DNA of 64,000 bases from the NCBI RefSeq assembly GCF_010093385.1, contig NZ_PDWV01000005.1, forward strand, positions 62,001 through 126,000, in the 5' to 3' direction. Below, in pieces: positions 45,764-54,079 of the stretch. Source of the stretch: Pseudoxanthomonas mexicana. Lineage in GTDB: Bacteria > Pseudomonadota > Gammaproteobacteria > Xanthomonadales > Xanthomonadaceae. The number at the start of each line of letters is the position of its first letter. Positions within the stretch are counted from its first letter, which is position 1. The translations under genes were made by a program, and so were the position numbers. The notes under the pieces are model-generated. The model did not search any database. It was given only the letters and a program-made list of their open reading frames with translations, and had not been told where the DNA came from.

Positions 45764-47765
45764 GTGCGGTCTCCTGTGATGACGGAGCTTCGGGGGAAGC
45801 GGGGGCGCTGTCCAGCCGGCGACGGAGGGCGAGCGCGGTGATGTCGTCGGACTGCGGTGCGGTACCGGTAAATGCGTGAACCTGTGCGATCAGCCCTTCG
45901 CATTGTTCCCGCGCCGTCGCGCCGGGCTGCAGCGCATCGGGAATGCGCTCGGCGCCGAAGGCCTGGTCGTCGGCGTCGAAGGCCTCGGTGATGCCATCGG
46001 TCCAGGCCAGCAGGGTGGCGCCCGAGGGCACGATGCCGGACCACAGCGGGAACACGTCGCCCACCTCGAATCCCAGCGGCGGCCCGGGCTGGACGAGCAG
46101 CGTCTCCACACGTCCGTCCGCATGCAGCAGCAAGGGCGCGTCGTGGCCCGCGCTGGCCAGCACGCAGGCGCCCGTGCGCACGTCCACGCGCCCGCACAGC
46201 ACGGGGGCGAACATGCAGGCGTCGTTGCCCTGCACCAGCCGGCGCGAGGCTTCGGCCAGCACGCGCTCGGGCGACTCGTGCGTGCTGGCCGCCACTTCCA
46301 GCACCGTGACCGTGCGCGCCATGAACAGCGCTGCCGGCACGCCCTTGTCGGACACATCGCCGATGGCGAACCACAGGCAGTCCGGATCGGTCTGGATGAA
46401 GCAGTAGAAATCGCCGCCCACCGCCTTGGCCGGCTCCAGCCGCGCATAGGCTTCCAGGTGCGCGTGCTCGCGGTCGATCGCCAGGCCCGGCGGCAGCATG
46501 GCCTGCTGGATCTCGCGCGCGATCGAGAGTTCGCTCTCCAGCTTCTGGCGCGCGGCGGTCATGTCCGCGATCTCGCGCAGCTGGCGCTGGATCGAACCGC
46601 GCGCATGTTCCAGCGTGCGCGCCCTCTGTCCCACCTCGTCGCGCCGCGCCACATAGGGCACCGGCATGTCGTACTCGCCGCGTCCCAGCCGCGCGGCGGC
46701 CGAGGACAGGCCCTCCACCGGCTGGCTGACATGCCGCGCCAGCTTGCGCACCACCAGCATGCAGACCAGCGCCAGCAGCGCGCCAACGGCGGCCAGCTGC
46801 CACAGTGCGTCGGTCAGGCGCGCCATGACCAGCTCGTAGGACTGCGCCACTAGCAGCGTCCAGCCACTGTCGCCGACCGGTTCCACCACGGTGAAGCGGC
46901 GTTCCAGGCTAACCGCGTCGGTATGCGCGTACTGCAGCGGCTGGCGCAGGCGCACCGCGCGGGCGGCTTCGCCCAGGTCGTGGCGGCCCGCGCGGACGAT
47001 GTAGTCGTCCAGCGTCCCCAGCCGCTCCACGCCCACCTCGGGATTGAGCGCCAGCGTGCCGGCCGGCGCCACCAGCGAGACCCGCCAGCCCGGCAGGTGC
47101 GCCAGCGCGTCGACCATCCCGGTCAGGTTGGCCAGCGGCAGGTCCAGGCTGACCATGCCGCGCGTGCGTGCGCCCCGGCCGGGGTCGCGCAGCGGCATGT
47201 TGTAGGTGACCATCCACACGCCGCCGGCGGGCTGGTTGAGATAGGGCTCGGACCACCAGCCGCCGGGCGAGGCGACGGGGCGCTGGTACCAGCCCTGCGC
47301 GCGGAACGGATAGCCGTCGGCGATGAAATCGCGGTCGCGGCCATTGGCGGCCACGTAGCGGGCGAACGGCAGGTCGCCGCGCGTGCGCGGCTCCAGGATC
47401 AGCAGGCCACCAGCGCAGCCGGGGGTGGCCTTCACCATGGCGCGCAGGGTGGCCATCAGTTCGTCGGACGACAGCTGCGCGCCACCCACCAGGTCGGACA
47501 TGCCGTGGGTGGTGATGGTCACCACATGCAGCGCGCCGTCCAGCCGCTGCGCCGCCTCCTGCGTGGTGGCATGGGTGTCGCGGCGCGCGTCGTCCAGGAT
47601 CAGCCGGCGCGCGAACCACGCCGTCCCCAGCACCAGCAACAGCAGCAGCGCCACGTTCACCAGGCCGGCCCACAGCGCAATGCGCGTGCGCAGGCTGCTG
47701 CGCCAGTGCGCGGCACCGGCGGCTTCCTTCTGTGGCACGACATCGTTGGGCACTGCGTTGCGCAT
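45735..47765 (-). CDS. Membrane SpoIIE/RsbU-type serine phosphatase with periplasmic sensor
   Basis: 676 residues from MRNAVPNDV. One helix (WAGLVNVALLLLLVLGTAWF), a large periplasmic sensor (~55-325; contains FRAQGWYQRPVASPGGWW, a dCache-like signature), a second helix (ALLALVCMLVVRKL), HAMP, a coiled linker (KLESELSIAREIQQAMLP), and the PP2C-type SpoIIE domain with GGDFYCFI, AIGDVSDKGVPAALFMA, LLAWTDGITEAF and DDITALALR. It should dephosphorylate the STAS proteins in response to an extracytoplasmic signal. In-frame ATGs at 47804 and 47819 are possible starts; AGGG before 47765 favours it. Confidence 0.88.
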   Translation of the reverse strand: MRNAVPNDVVPQKEAAGAAHWRSSLRTRIALWAGLVNVALLLLLVLGTAWFARRLILDDARRDTHATTQEAAQRLDGALHVVTITTHGMSDLVGGAQLSSDELMATLRAMVKATPGCAGGLLILEPRTRGDLPFARYVAANGRDRDFIADGYPFRAQGWYQRPVASPGGWWSEPYLNQPAGGVWMVTYNMPLRDPGRGARTRGMVSLDLPLANLTGMVDALAHLPGWRVSLVAPAGTLALNPEVGVERLGTLDDYIVRAGRHDLGEAARAVRLRQPLQYAHTDAVSLERRFTVVEPVGDSGWTLLVAQSYELVMARLTDALWQLAAVGALLALVCMLVVRKLARHVSQPVEGLSSAAARLGRGEYDMPVPYVARRDEVGQRARTLEHARGSIQRQLREIADMTAARQKLESELSIAREIQQAMLPPGLAIDREHAHLEAYARLEPAKAVGGDFYCFIQTDPDCLWFAIGDVSDKGVPAALFMARTVTVLEVAASTHESPERVLAEASRRLVQGNDACMFAPVLCGRVDVRTGACVLASAGHDAPLLLHADGRVETLLVQPGPPLGFEVGDVFPLWSGIVPSGATLLAWTDGITEAFDADDQAFGAERIPDALQPGATAREQCEGLIAQVHAFTGTAPQSDDITALALRRRLDSAPASPEAPSSQETAHADATVHPP

Positions 47766-47861
47766 GCCGACCCTGATCGCTGCCTTCCCCTGGACGGCGA
47801 TCATACGCCGGCGCGGCATGCTGCATCGCAATAGCGGAAAGGTCTGATTTTGGTGTGGTCT

Positions 47862-47875
47862 CTGTCCCGGGACAG
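47862..47875. promoter_or_regulatory. Perfect 14-bp palindrome upstream of aceE
   Basis: CTGTCCCGGGACAG stands in the 232-base gap between the divergent phosphatase and aceE genes, about 120 bases before the aceE start. It does not resemble the PdhR operator. Candidate operator for an unknown regulator. Confidence 0.4.
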
Positions 47876-47997
47876 GCACGCCATGTCCTTCCATACGCCT
47901 GCGTAGCCGGGTTGGGCGCAGGGTGCGTGCGTTACACTTCAAGGCTCTACAAGAACGGCAACGCCACGCCCCCACGCGCGGCGCAACAGGAGTGGGA

Positions 47998-50691
47998 ATG
48001 AACTGGTTGAACGACATGTTGCAGAGCGATCCGGATCCGCAGGAGACCCGCGAATGGATCGATTCCATGCAGGCGGTGATCGAGAAGAACGGCGCCCTGC
48101 GTGCTCACCAGTTGCTCGAAGGCATGGTGGAAGTCACCCGCCGCGCCGGCGCCTACCTGCCGTTCTCGCCGACCACCGAATACGTCAACACCATCGCGCC
48201 GCAGAACGAGGCCAAGAGCCCGGGCGACGCCGCGCTGGAATGGCGCATCCGTTCGATCATCCGCTGGAACGCGATGGCCACCGTGGTGCGCGCCAACCGC
48301 AAGCCCGGCGACCTCGGCGGTCACATCGCCAGCTTCGCCTCCGGCGCCACGCTCTATGACGTGGGCTTCAACCACTTCTGGCGCGCGCCCAGCGACAGCC
48401 ATCCGGGCGACCTGCTGTTCATCCAGGGCCACAGCGCGCCGGGCATCTACGCGCGCTCGTTCCTGGAAGGCCGCATCAGCGAGCAGCAGCTCGACAACTT
48501 CCGCATGGAAGTCGACGGCCAGGGCATCTCGTCGTACCCGCATCCGTGGCTGATGCCGGATTACTGGCAGACGCCGACCGTGTCGATGGGCCTGGGCCCG
48601 CTGGCGGCGATCTACCAGGCGCAGTTCATGAAGTACCTGGAGCACCGCGGCCTGATCGAGAAGTCCGACCGCAAGGTGTGGTGCTTCATCGGCGACGGCG
48701 AGAGCGACGAACCGGAAACCCTGGGCGCCATCGCGCTGGCCGGCCGCGAAGGCCTGGACAACCTGATCTTCGTGGTCAACTGCAACCTGCAGCGCCTGGA
48801 CGGCCCGGTGCGCGGCAACGGCAAGATCATCCAGGAGCTTGAGGGCGTGTTCCGCGGCGGCGGCTGGAACGTCATCAAGCTGCTGTGGGGCAGTTACTGG
48901 GATCCGCTCCTCGCGCGCGACACCAGCGGCGTGCTGAAGAAGCTGATGATGGAAACCGTCGACGGCGAGTACCAGAACTGCAAGGCGTTCGGCGGCAAGT
49001 ACACGCGCGACAACTTCTTCGGCAAGTATCCGGAGACGGCGGCCATGGTCGCCAACCTGTCCGACGACGACATCTGGCGCCTCAACCGCGGCGGCCACGA
49101 TCCGCACAAGGTCTATGCGGCCTACCACGAGGCGGTGAACACGAAGGGCATGCCCACCGTGATCCTGGCCAAGACGGTGAAGGGCTACGGCATGGGTTCG
49201 GCGGGCGAATCGCTCAACCCGACCCACCAGACCAAGAAGCTGGACGACGAGGCCATCCGCACGTTCCGCGACCGCTTCAACATCCCGGTCACCGACAAGC
49301 AGCTGGAAGAAGCGGCGCAGGTGCCGTTCTACCACCCGGGCGAGAACTCGCCGGAAGTGCAGTACCTGAAGGAACGCCGCGCCGCGCTGGGCGGCTACCT
49401 GCCGCAGCGCCGCCGCAAGGCCAGCCAGTCGTTCGAGACGCCCAAGCTGGAAGCCTTCGACCGTTTGCTCAAGAGCACCGGCGACCGCGAGATCTCCACT
49501 ACCATGGCGTTCGTGCAGGGCCTGAACATCGCGCTGCGTGACAAGCAGGTGGGTCCGCGCCTGGTGCCGATCGTCGCCGACGAGGCGCGCACCTTCGGCA
49601 TGGAAGGCATGTTCCGCCAGATCGGCATCTATGCGCCGTTCGGCCAGAAGTACAAGCCGGTCGATGCCGACCAGCTGATGTACTACCGCGAGGACCAGTC
49701 CGGCCAGGTGCTGCAGCAGGGCATCAGCGAGCCGGGCGCGATGTCTTCGTGGATGGCGGCGGGCACCAGCTATTCGGTCAGCAACGTGCCCATGCTGCCG
49801 TTCTACATCTACTACTCGATGTTCGGCTTCCAGCGCATCGGCGACATCGCCTGGCAGGCGGCGGACATGCGCACGCGCGGCTTCCTGCTGGGCGGCACCG
49901 CGGGCCGCACCACGCTCAATGGCGAGGGCCTGCAGCACGAGGACGGCTTCAGCCACGTGGTGGCCGGCGGCATCCCCAACGTGCGCAGCTACGACCCGAC
50001 CTTCGGTTTCGAAGTCGCGGTGGTCCTGCAGCACGGCATGCAGAAGATGCTGCAGGAGCAGGTGGACGAGTACTACTACGTCACCCTGATGAACGAGAAC
50101 TACACCCACCCGGACATGCCGGAAGGTGCGGCCGAGGGCATCATCAAGGGCATGTACCTGCTCACCGACGCCGGCAAGCCGAAGAAGGGCGAGCTGCGCG
50201 TGCAGCTGCTGGGCAGCGGCACCATCCTGCGCGAGGCGATCGCGGCGGCCGAGCTGCTGGACAAGGACTTCGGCGTGACCGCCGACATCTGGTCCTGCCC
50301 CAGCTTCAACGAGCTGCGCCGCGACGGTTTCGACGCCGAGCGCTGGAACCGCCTGAACCCGGAAGCGAAGTCGCCGCGCAAGGCCTACGTGACCGAGCTG
50401 CTGGAAGGTCGCCAGGGCCCGGCCATCGCCGCCACCGACTACGTGCGGGCGTACGCGGACCAGATCCGTGCGTTCGTGCCGATGGCGTACACGGTGCTGG
50501 GCACGGACGGCTTCGGCCGCAGCGATACCCGCGCCAACCTGCGCCGCCACTTCGAAGTGGACCGCTACTACATCGCCCACGCCGCCATCGCCGCCCTGGC
50601 GAAGGAAGGCAAGATGACCGCCAAGGACGTATCCCGCGCGATCAAGCAGTACAAGATCGATGTGGAGAAGGCGAACCCGGTCACGGTTTGA
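47998..50691 (+). CDS. aceE: Pyruvate dehydrogenase E1 component, homodimeric type
   Basis: 897 residues, thiamine diphosphate enzyme. DVGFNHFWRAPSDSHPGDLLFIQGHSAPG and the ThDP/Mg motif region FIGDGESDEPETLGAIALAGREGLDNLIFVVNCNLQRLDG are family blocks; ADEARTFGMEGMFRQIGIYAP is in the middle domain. It decarboxylates pyruvate and loads the lipoyl domain of E2 (AceF), which is not encoded in this window. AGGAG lies eight bases before the ATG at 47998. Followed by a strong terminator, so aceE is transcribed alone rather than with aceF-lpd. Confidence 0.97.
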   Translation: MNWLNDMLQSDPDPQETREWIDSMQAVIEKNGALRAHQLLEGMVEVTRRAGAYLPFSPTTEYVNTIAPQNEAKSPGDAALEWRIRSIIRWNAMATVVRANRKPGDLGGHIASFASGATLYDVGFNHFWRAPSDSHPGDLLFIQGHSAPGIYARSFLEGRISEQQLDNFRMEVDGQGISSYPHPWLMPDYWQTPTVSMGLGPLAAIYQAQFMKYLEHRGLIEKSDRKVWCFIGDGESDEPETLGAIALAGREGLDNLIFVVNCNLQRLDGPVRGNGKIIQELEGVFRGGGWNVIKLLWGSYWDPLLARDTSGVLKKLMMETVDGEYQNCKAFGGKYTRDNFFGKYPETAAMVANLSDDDIWRLNRGGHDPHKVYAAYHEAVNTKGMPTVILAKTVKGYGMGSAGESLNPTHQTKKLDDEAIRTFRDRFNIPVTDKQLEEAAQVPFYHPGENSPEVQYLKERRAALGGYLPQRRRKASQSFETPKLEAFDRLLKSTGDREISTTMAFVQGLNIALRDKQVGPRLVPIVADEARTFGMEGMFRQIGIYAPFGQKYKPVDADQLMYYREDQSGQVLQQGISEPGAMSSWMAAGTSYSVSNVPMLPFYIYYSMFGFQRIGDIAWQAADMRTRGFLLGGTAGRTTLNGEGLQHEDGFSHVVAGGIPNVRSYDPTFGFEVAVVLQHGMQKMLQEQVDEYYYVTLMNENYTHPDMPEGAAEGIIKGMYLLTDAGKPKKGELRVQLLGSGTILREAIAAAELLDKDFGVTADIWSCPSFNELRRDGFDAERWNRLNPEAKSPRKAYVTELLEGRQGPAIAATDYVRAYADQIRAFVPMAYTVLGTDGFGRSDTRANLRRHFEVDRYYIAHAAIAALAKEGKMTAKDVSRAIKQYKIDVEKANPVTV

Positions 50692-50741
50692 TGTCTAGCT
50701 TTGTCGGCTAGCCGAAGCCATAAAAGTGGGACGGTTCTAGG

Positions 50742-50769
50742 AAGAGCAGCCGAAAGGCTGCTCTTTTTT
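50742..50769 (+). terminator. Rho-independent terminator after aceE
   Basis: AAGAGCAGCC-GAAA-GGCTGCTCTT (10-bp stem, GNRA-type loop) followed by TTTT, 50 bases after the aceE stop. Confidence 0.92.
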
Positions 50770-50906
50770 GCGCTTCTCGCGCCTCTTCTCGTTTGCGGGG
50801 CTGCGAACTGTCGTGATTAGATCTGCGTGCCGACGATGTCGGTACTGGAAACAGCTTCTTACAGCGCTACGTAGTCCCCATTCATTGAAGATAAGGATGA
50901 ATAGCA

Positions 50907-52418
50907 ATGACGAACGAACTGAAGCGAGTATCGCGATGGAAGCTTTTAATCGCGGTGACCTTTGCGAGCATCTGCTTATCTGGCGCCGCGGTTGCTCGCG
51001 AAAAAATGCAGCTGGAAAGGCTGTCAAATCAGCACGACTATGACCAGTTCATAGTCCGATTCAATGATGATTCGACGGCAAGGGTAGACGAATCAAAAAT
51101 TCGCATTTCAATCGATGGTGCGGCTTCACGTTTGTCCATGGCGACCGGAAAGTCAGTCAGCATCGTCAAGGTAAGGAGAATGCTAGGCTCATCTGAGCTT
51201 ATTAGAACCAGCAGACCTTTAGATCGAGTGGAGGCAGGGCTTTTGATGCGTCAACTCGCAGATGATCCCAGCGTCGAGCACGTTGAGCCTGACCTCACTA
51301 TCATGGCCTTTGCGGATGTAAACGACCCCTACCTGTCAGCGCAATGGCATTTGCAAAGCAGTCTGAGTTACGGCACGAGTGCAAAGTTTGCGTGGAGTAA
51401 CGCCATTGGAACGGGCGTCGTGATTGGGATAATTGACTCGGGGTTGACGCCGCATCCGGACATCGATCCCGCGCGAATCGTGCCCGGATATGACTTCATA
51501 ACAAACGTGGTCATCGCGAAGGATGGAAACGGACGCGATTCCGATCCATCGGATCCAGGCTCCTATTCGCCAGGCATAATTCTTGGCTGTGATAGCGATG
51601 CTTTCTGCAGCACTTTGGGAGACTCTACTTGGCATGGAACGAGAGTCGCGGGCATAGCAGCAGCTACCGCTAACAATAACTATGGGGGCGCTGGCGTTGC
51701 TCCGGGGGCTAAAGTCATGCCTATCCGAGTGTTGGGCAAAGGCGGCAGGGGAAAACTGTCCGACTTGATCGACGCTATCAGATGGGCGGGAGGAGTTGGT
51801 GGAGCAGGATTGCCGTCCCTGCCGAGTTTTGCCGACCGTCCCAGAGTCATCAATATGAGTTTGGGCTTCCCAACTACGGCCGCTTGCTCTTCGGAGTTGC
51901 AAAGTGCAATCAATCAGGCGTATGCCCAAGGCGTCACTCTTGTGGCTGCGGCCGGAAACAGCAGCAGCTTAGCCAATGCCGAACCAGCTAAATGCGACAA
52001 CGTCATCTCCGTCGCGGCGACGAACAATCTCGGGAATCGATCGGATTTCTCGAGTTACGCAGATTGGATCACTATTGCGGCTCCTGGAGGAGAGGGGGTT
52101 GATGGCGATGCGGGCGACATTCTTACGACGTCCAATAGCGGCTGGGATGGACCTATCTCTCCCAACTTCGTACAGGTTGCAGGCACATCTATGTCTGCGC
52201 CTCAGGTCTCGGGGGCGGCGGCGGTCTTGTTGTCGTATGCGGCGTCGCGGAGCTACTGTTCGCTGTCGCCAGGGCAGATCAAGAACATCATCATTAACGG
52301 CTCCACGCCATTTCCTGCTGCTCAACCGGCAGGAATGAAGATTGGCGCAGGGATTCTCGACGTCAGTAGTTCACTCCTTGAGATCGGAAAGATTTGCGAC
52401 GTCATGACCCATAACTGA
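50907..52418 (+). CDS. Secreted S8 family serine protease (subtilase)
   Basis: 503 residues: signal peptide (1-30, AAVA), inhibitor-like propeptide (~40-135; QFIVRFNDDS and VEHVEPDLTIMA), then the subtilisin domain. Catalytic Asp177 is in GIIDSGLTPHPDI, His243 in STWHGTRVAGI, Ser428 in AGTSMSAPQVSG; oxyanion Asn351 in AAAGNSS. Several cysteine pairs suggest disulfides. Similar to extracellular proteases of Xanthomonas and Stenotrophomonas but short, with no C-terminal P-domain. Base composition is visibly more AT-rich than aceE and the flanking chromosomal genes, which points to transfer. Confidence 0.94.
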   Translation: MTNELKRVSRWKLLIAVTFASICLSGAAVAREKMQLERLSNQHDYDQFIVRFNDDSTARVDESKIRISIDGAASRLSMATGKSVSIVKVRRMLGSSELIRTSRPLDRVEAGLLMRQLADDPSVEHVEPDLTIMAFADVNDPYLSAQWHLQSSLSYGTSAKFAWSNAIGTGVVIGIIDSGLTPHPDIDPARIVPGYDFITNVVIAKDGNGRDSDPSDPGSYSPGIILGCDSDAFCSTLGDSTWHGTRVAGIAAATANNNYGGAGVAPGAKVMPIRVLGKGGRGKLSDLIDAIRWAGGVGGAGLPSLPSFADRPRVINMSLGFPTTAACSSELQSAINQAYAQGVTLVAAAGNSSSLANAEPAKCDNVISVAATNNLGNRSDFSSYADWITIAAPGGEGVDGDAGDILTTSNSGWDGPISPNFVQVAGTSMSAPQVSGAAAVLLSYAASRSYCSLSPGQIKNIIINGSTPFPAAQPAGMKIGAGILDVSSSLLEIGKICDVMTHN

Positions 52419-52591
52419 TCACAGTTACCCTTGCGGGGCGCGAGCAGGTTTCCTGCCGCGCCTTGTGATTGCTCGCAAATGGTGCGCCTGGTGCCGAAAT
52501 TGATGCGACAACTCTGGGAAGCTGGGCGCACTTTGTGCTGGATCATCCCGACTGATTTGAGTTCAGTCTTCGACTCCGGTACCGCAAATGC

Positions 52592-52597
52592 TAGAAT
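52592..52597 (+). promoter_or_regulatory. Candidate -10 element of the DUF3817 gene
   Basis: TAGAAT lies 65 bases before the DUF3817 start; TTCGAC 17 bases upstream is only a weak -35 match. The rest of the 243 bases between 52419 and 52661 shows no gene and no clear hairpin. Confidence 0.3.
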
Positions 52598-52661
52598 TTT
52601 CCCCGCCAGCGGGGGCCGCCGCCGCCATCGCGTCGCGGCATTCCCTCACTGGAGTTCCTGC

Positions 52662-52979
52662 ATGTTACGACCCCTCGCGCCCGCCGGGCGCCTGTTCGCT
52701 GTCGCCGCCTTTCTTGAAGGCTTCACCTGGGCCGGGCTGCTGATCGGCATGTGGCTCAAGTACGGACCGATGGGCAACGAGCTGGGCGTGAAGATCTTCG
52801 GCCCGCTGCATGGCGGCGCCTTCCTGTTCTACGTGGTGGTCACTGCGCTGTCCGCCCTGCGCCTGCGCTGGCCGTGGTGGGCCACGCTGCTTGCCGTCCT
52901 CGCCGCCGTGCCGCCGCTGGTGACCGTGCCGCTGGAGATGGGGTTCCGCCGGATGGGATTGCTCAGCGCCCGCGTCTGA
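52662..52979 (+). CDS. DUF3817 small membrane protein
   Basis: 105 residues, three hydrophobic helices. FAVAAFLEGFTWAGLLIGMWLKYG and GPLHGGAFLFYVVVTALSA are the DUF3817 signature (LEG...GxxHG); a third helix (WWATLLAVLAAVPPLVTVPLEMGF) ends the protein. The family is widespread in integral membrane proteins of unknown function. The start at 52662 is supported by a GGAGTTCCTGC leader. It is a single gene, followed by a GC-rich repeat. Confidence 0.82.
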   Translation: MLRPLAPAGRLFAVAAFLEGFTWAGLLIGMWLKYGPMGNELGVKIFGPLHGGAFLFYVVVTALSALRLRWPWWATLLAVLAAVPPLVTVPLEMGFRRMGLLSARV

Positions 52980-52991
52980 CATCCGCATGAC

Positions 52992-53014
52992 GGCGGGCCG
53001 GGGCCCGCCCTACG
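52992..53014. repeat. 23-bp direct repeat, left copy (flanks the DUF3883 gene)
   Basis: A hairpin-forming unit (GGCGGGCC / GGGCCCGCC) ending CTACG, identical over 23 bases to the copy at 53995-54017. It lies 13 bases before the 3' end of the DUF3883 gene. Related sequence occurs at 23794-23816. Confidence 0.75.
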
Positions 53015-53026
53015 GTGCTTCTGTAT

Positions 53027-53896
53027 TCAGCTGCCCAGCAAAGTCGCTCGGTAGCTCACGGGGTCGAGCAGACAACTTGCCGAAATGGGGCCGTTGAGCG
53101 CGAACATGCGTGGATTTTTGCGGAAGTCGAACAAGCGATAGAGGTGGAACTGATCAACCGCTTCTTCCGAGAACCCGACTTCATTGGAGCTGACGAAGAA
53201 CGGCGTCTCTGCGTCGTAGGACGTGGTCTTTACCTCGATGAATCGCTCGCGACCATCGGCATCGTAGGAGAGTACGTCGTAGCCGAGCCCATCGCCTTTT
53301 AGCTTGGAGGTGTGCTCAATGCGATCGATCAGTCGCTTGGCGCCCTCAGTGAATAGCCTTCGCGCTTCAAACTCCATGACGACCAGTTCGCCCGCGTGTC
53401 CAAGCGAACGATTCCGCGCCTCCCGCTCCAAGTAGTCTCGCTTGACGGCAACGCGCTGGATAGCGGCGGTTGCTGCATCGTTGACCCGATACTTGGGCGA
53501 AGGAACTCCCACCACAAAATCTTCGAAATCTGTGATTGAAGGCGGTTCCGCCGCGGTCTCGACGCTTCGGATGGCTGCTTGGTCGAGCGCCAGATCTCTC
53601 TGCAGGAGATCGCCGACAACATCGATTAGCAGCTTCTGGACGTTAGCAAGCGGCTTGTAGCCCGACACCGATTGCACACCGAGCGCATGGAGCACGGCGC
53701 TGATGTTGCGGAATTTGTACTCGATCGCGCCCGTGTTTCGCGCGGGAAGCTGATTGGCAAGTTGCCGGATGACCTGTGCCTTGACGAACGTTTGCCCGAG
53801 TTCCTGCATTCGCAGCATGCGCAGGTAGGCCAGCACTGTGGCCTCAACCTCGGCCGCCGACCACGACTCCCCCGCTATACCATCCTCGATCGCCAT
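53027..53896 (-). CDS. DUF3883 protein, probable restriction-type nuclease
   Basis: 289 residues. The C-terminal DUF3883 domain runs LGHAGELVVMEFEARRL, RIEHTSKLKGDGLGYDVLSYDADGRERFIEVKTT, TPFFVSSNEVGFS. Asp207, Glu221 and Lys223 match a PD-(D/E)xK nuclease core. The N-terminal half (SAAEVEATVLAYLRMLRM, GAIEYKFRNISAVLHALG, SGYKPLANVQ) looks like the helical head domain found on some modification-dependent endonucleases. No methyltransferase neighbours it, so a type IV-like or solitary role is possible. GC is lower than in flanking genes. Identical 23-bp repeats bracket the gene. Confidence 0.82.
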   Translation of the reverse strand: MAIEDGIAGESWSAAEVEATVLAYLRMLRMQELGQTFVKAQVIRQLANQLPARNTGAIEYKFRNISAVLHALGVQSVSGYKPLANVQKLLIDVVGDLLQRDLALDQAAIRSVETAAEPPSITDFEDFVVGVPSPKYRVNDAATAAIQRVAVKRDYLEREARNRSLGHAGELVVMEFEARRLFTEGAKRLIDRIEHTSKLKGDGLGYDVLSYDADGRERFIEVKTTSYDAETPFFVSSNEVGFSEEAVDQFHLYRLFDFRKNPRMFALNGPISASCLLDPVSYRATLLGS

Positions 53897-53994
53897 GCTT
53901 CCCCTCCGTCGACGCTTTCCAGGATAGTGGATGTGTTTTGACCCGTCATTGGCCGGATCGGCCTGCTCGGGCCACGCCGTTGACGGGTTGGGGT

Positions 53995-54017
53995 GGCGGG
54001 CCGGGGCCCGCCCTACG
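53995..54017. repeat. 23-bp direct repeat, right copy
   Basis: Exact copy, same orientation, of 52992-53014, lying 98 bases upstream of the DUF3883 start. The pair may mark the edges of an acquired segment, or be two independent members of a dispersed family. Confidence 0.75.
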
Positions 54018-54079
54018 CGTTACGGACGAAACCGCATCCTTCGCATAGACTTCGGCGCCCACCCCTGCCGCCGTCGTCC

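Noticed and set aside
47947-50580. Very long open frame opposite to aceE
   Set aside because: Exact antisense of a recognised enzyme; no domain, composition of a shadow frame.
52419-52661. RNA gene in the gap before DUF3817
   Set aside because: Some inverted segments exist but no cloverleaf, promoter-terminator pair or known riboswitch fold could be supported.
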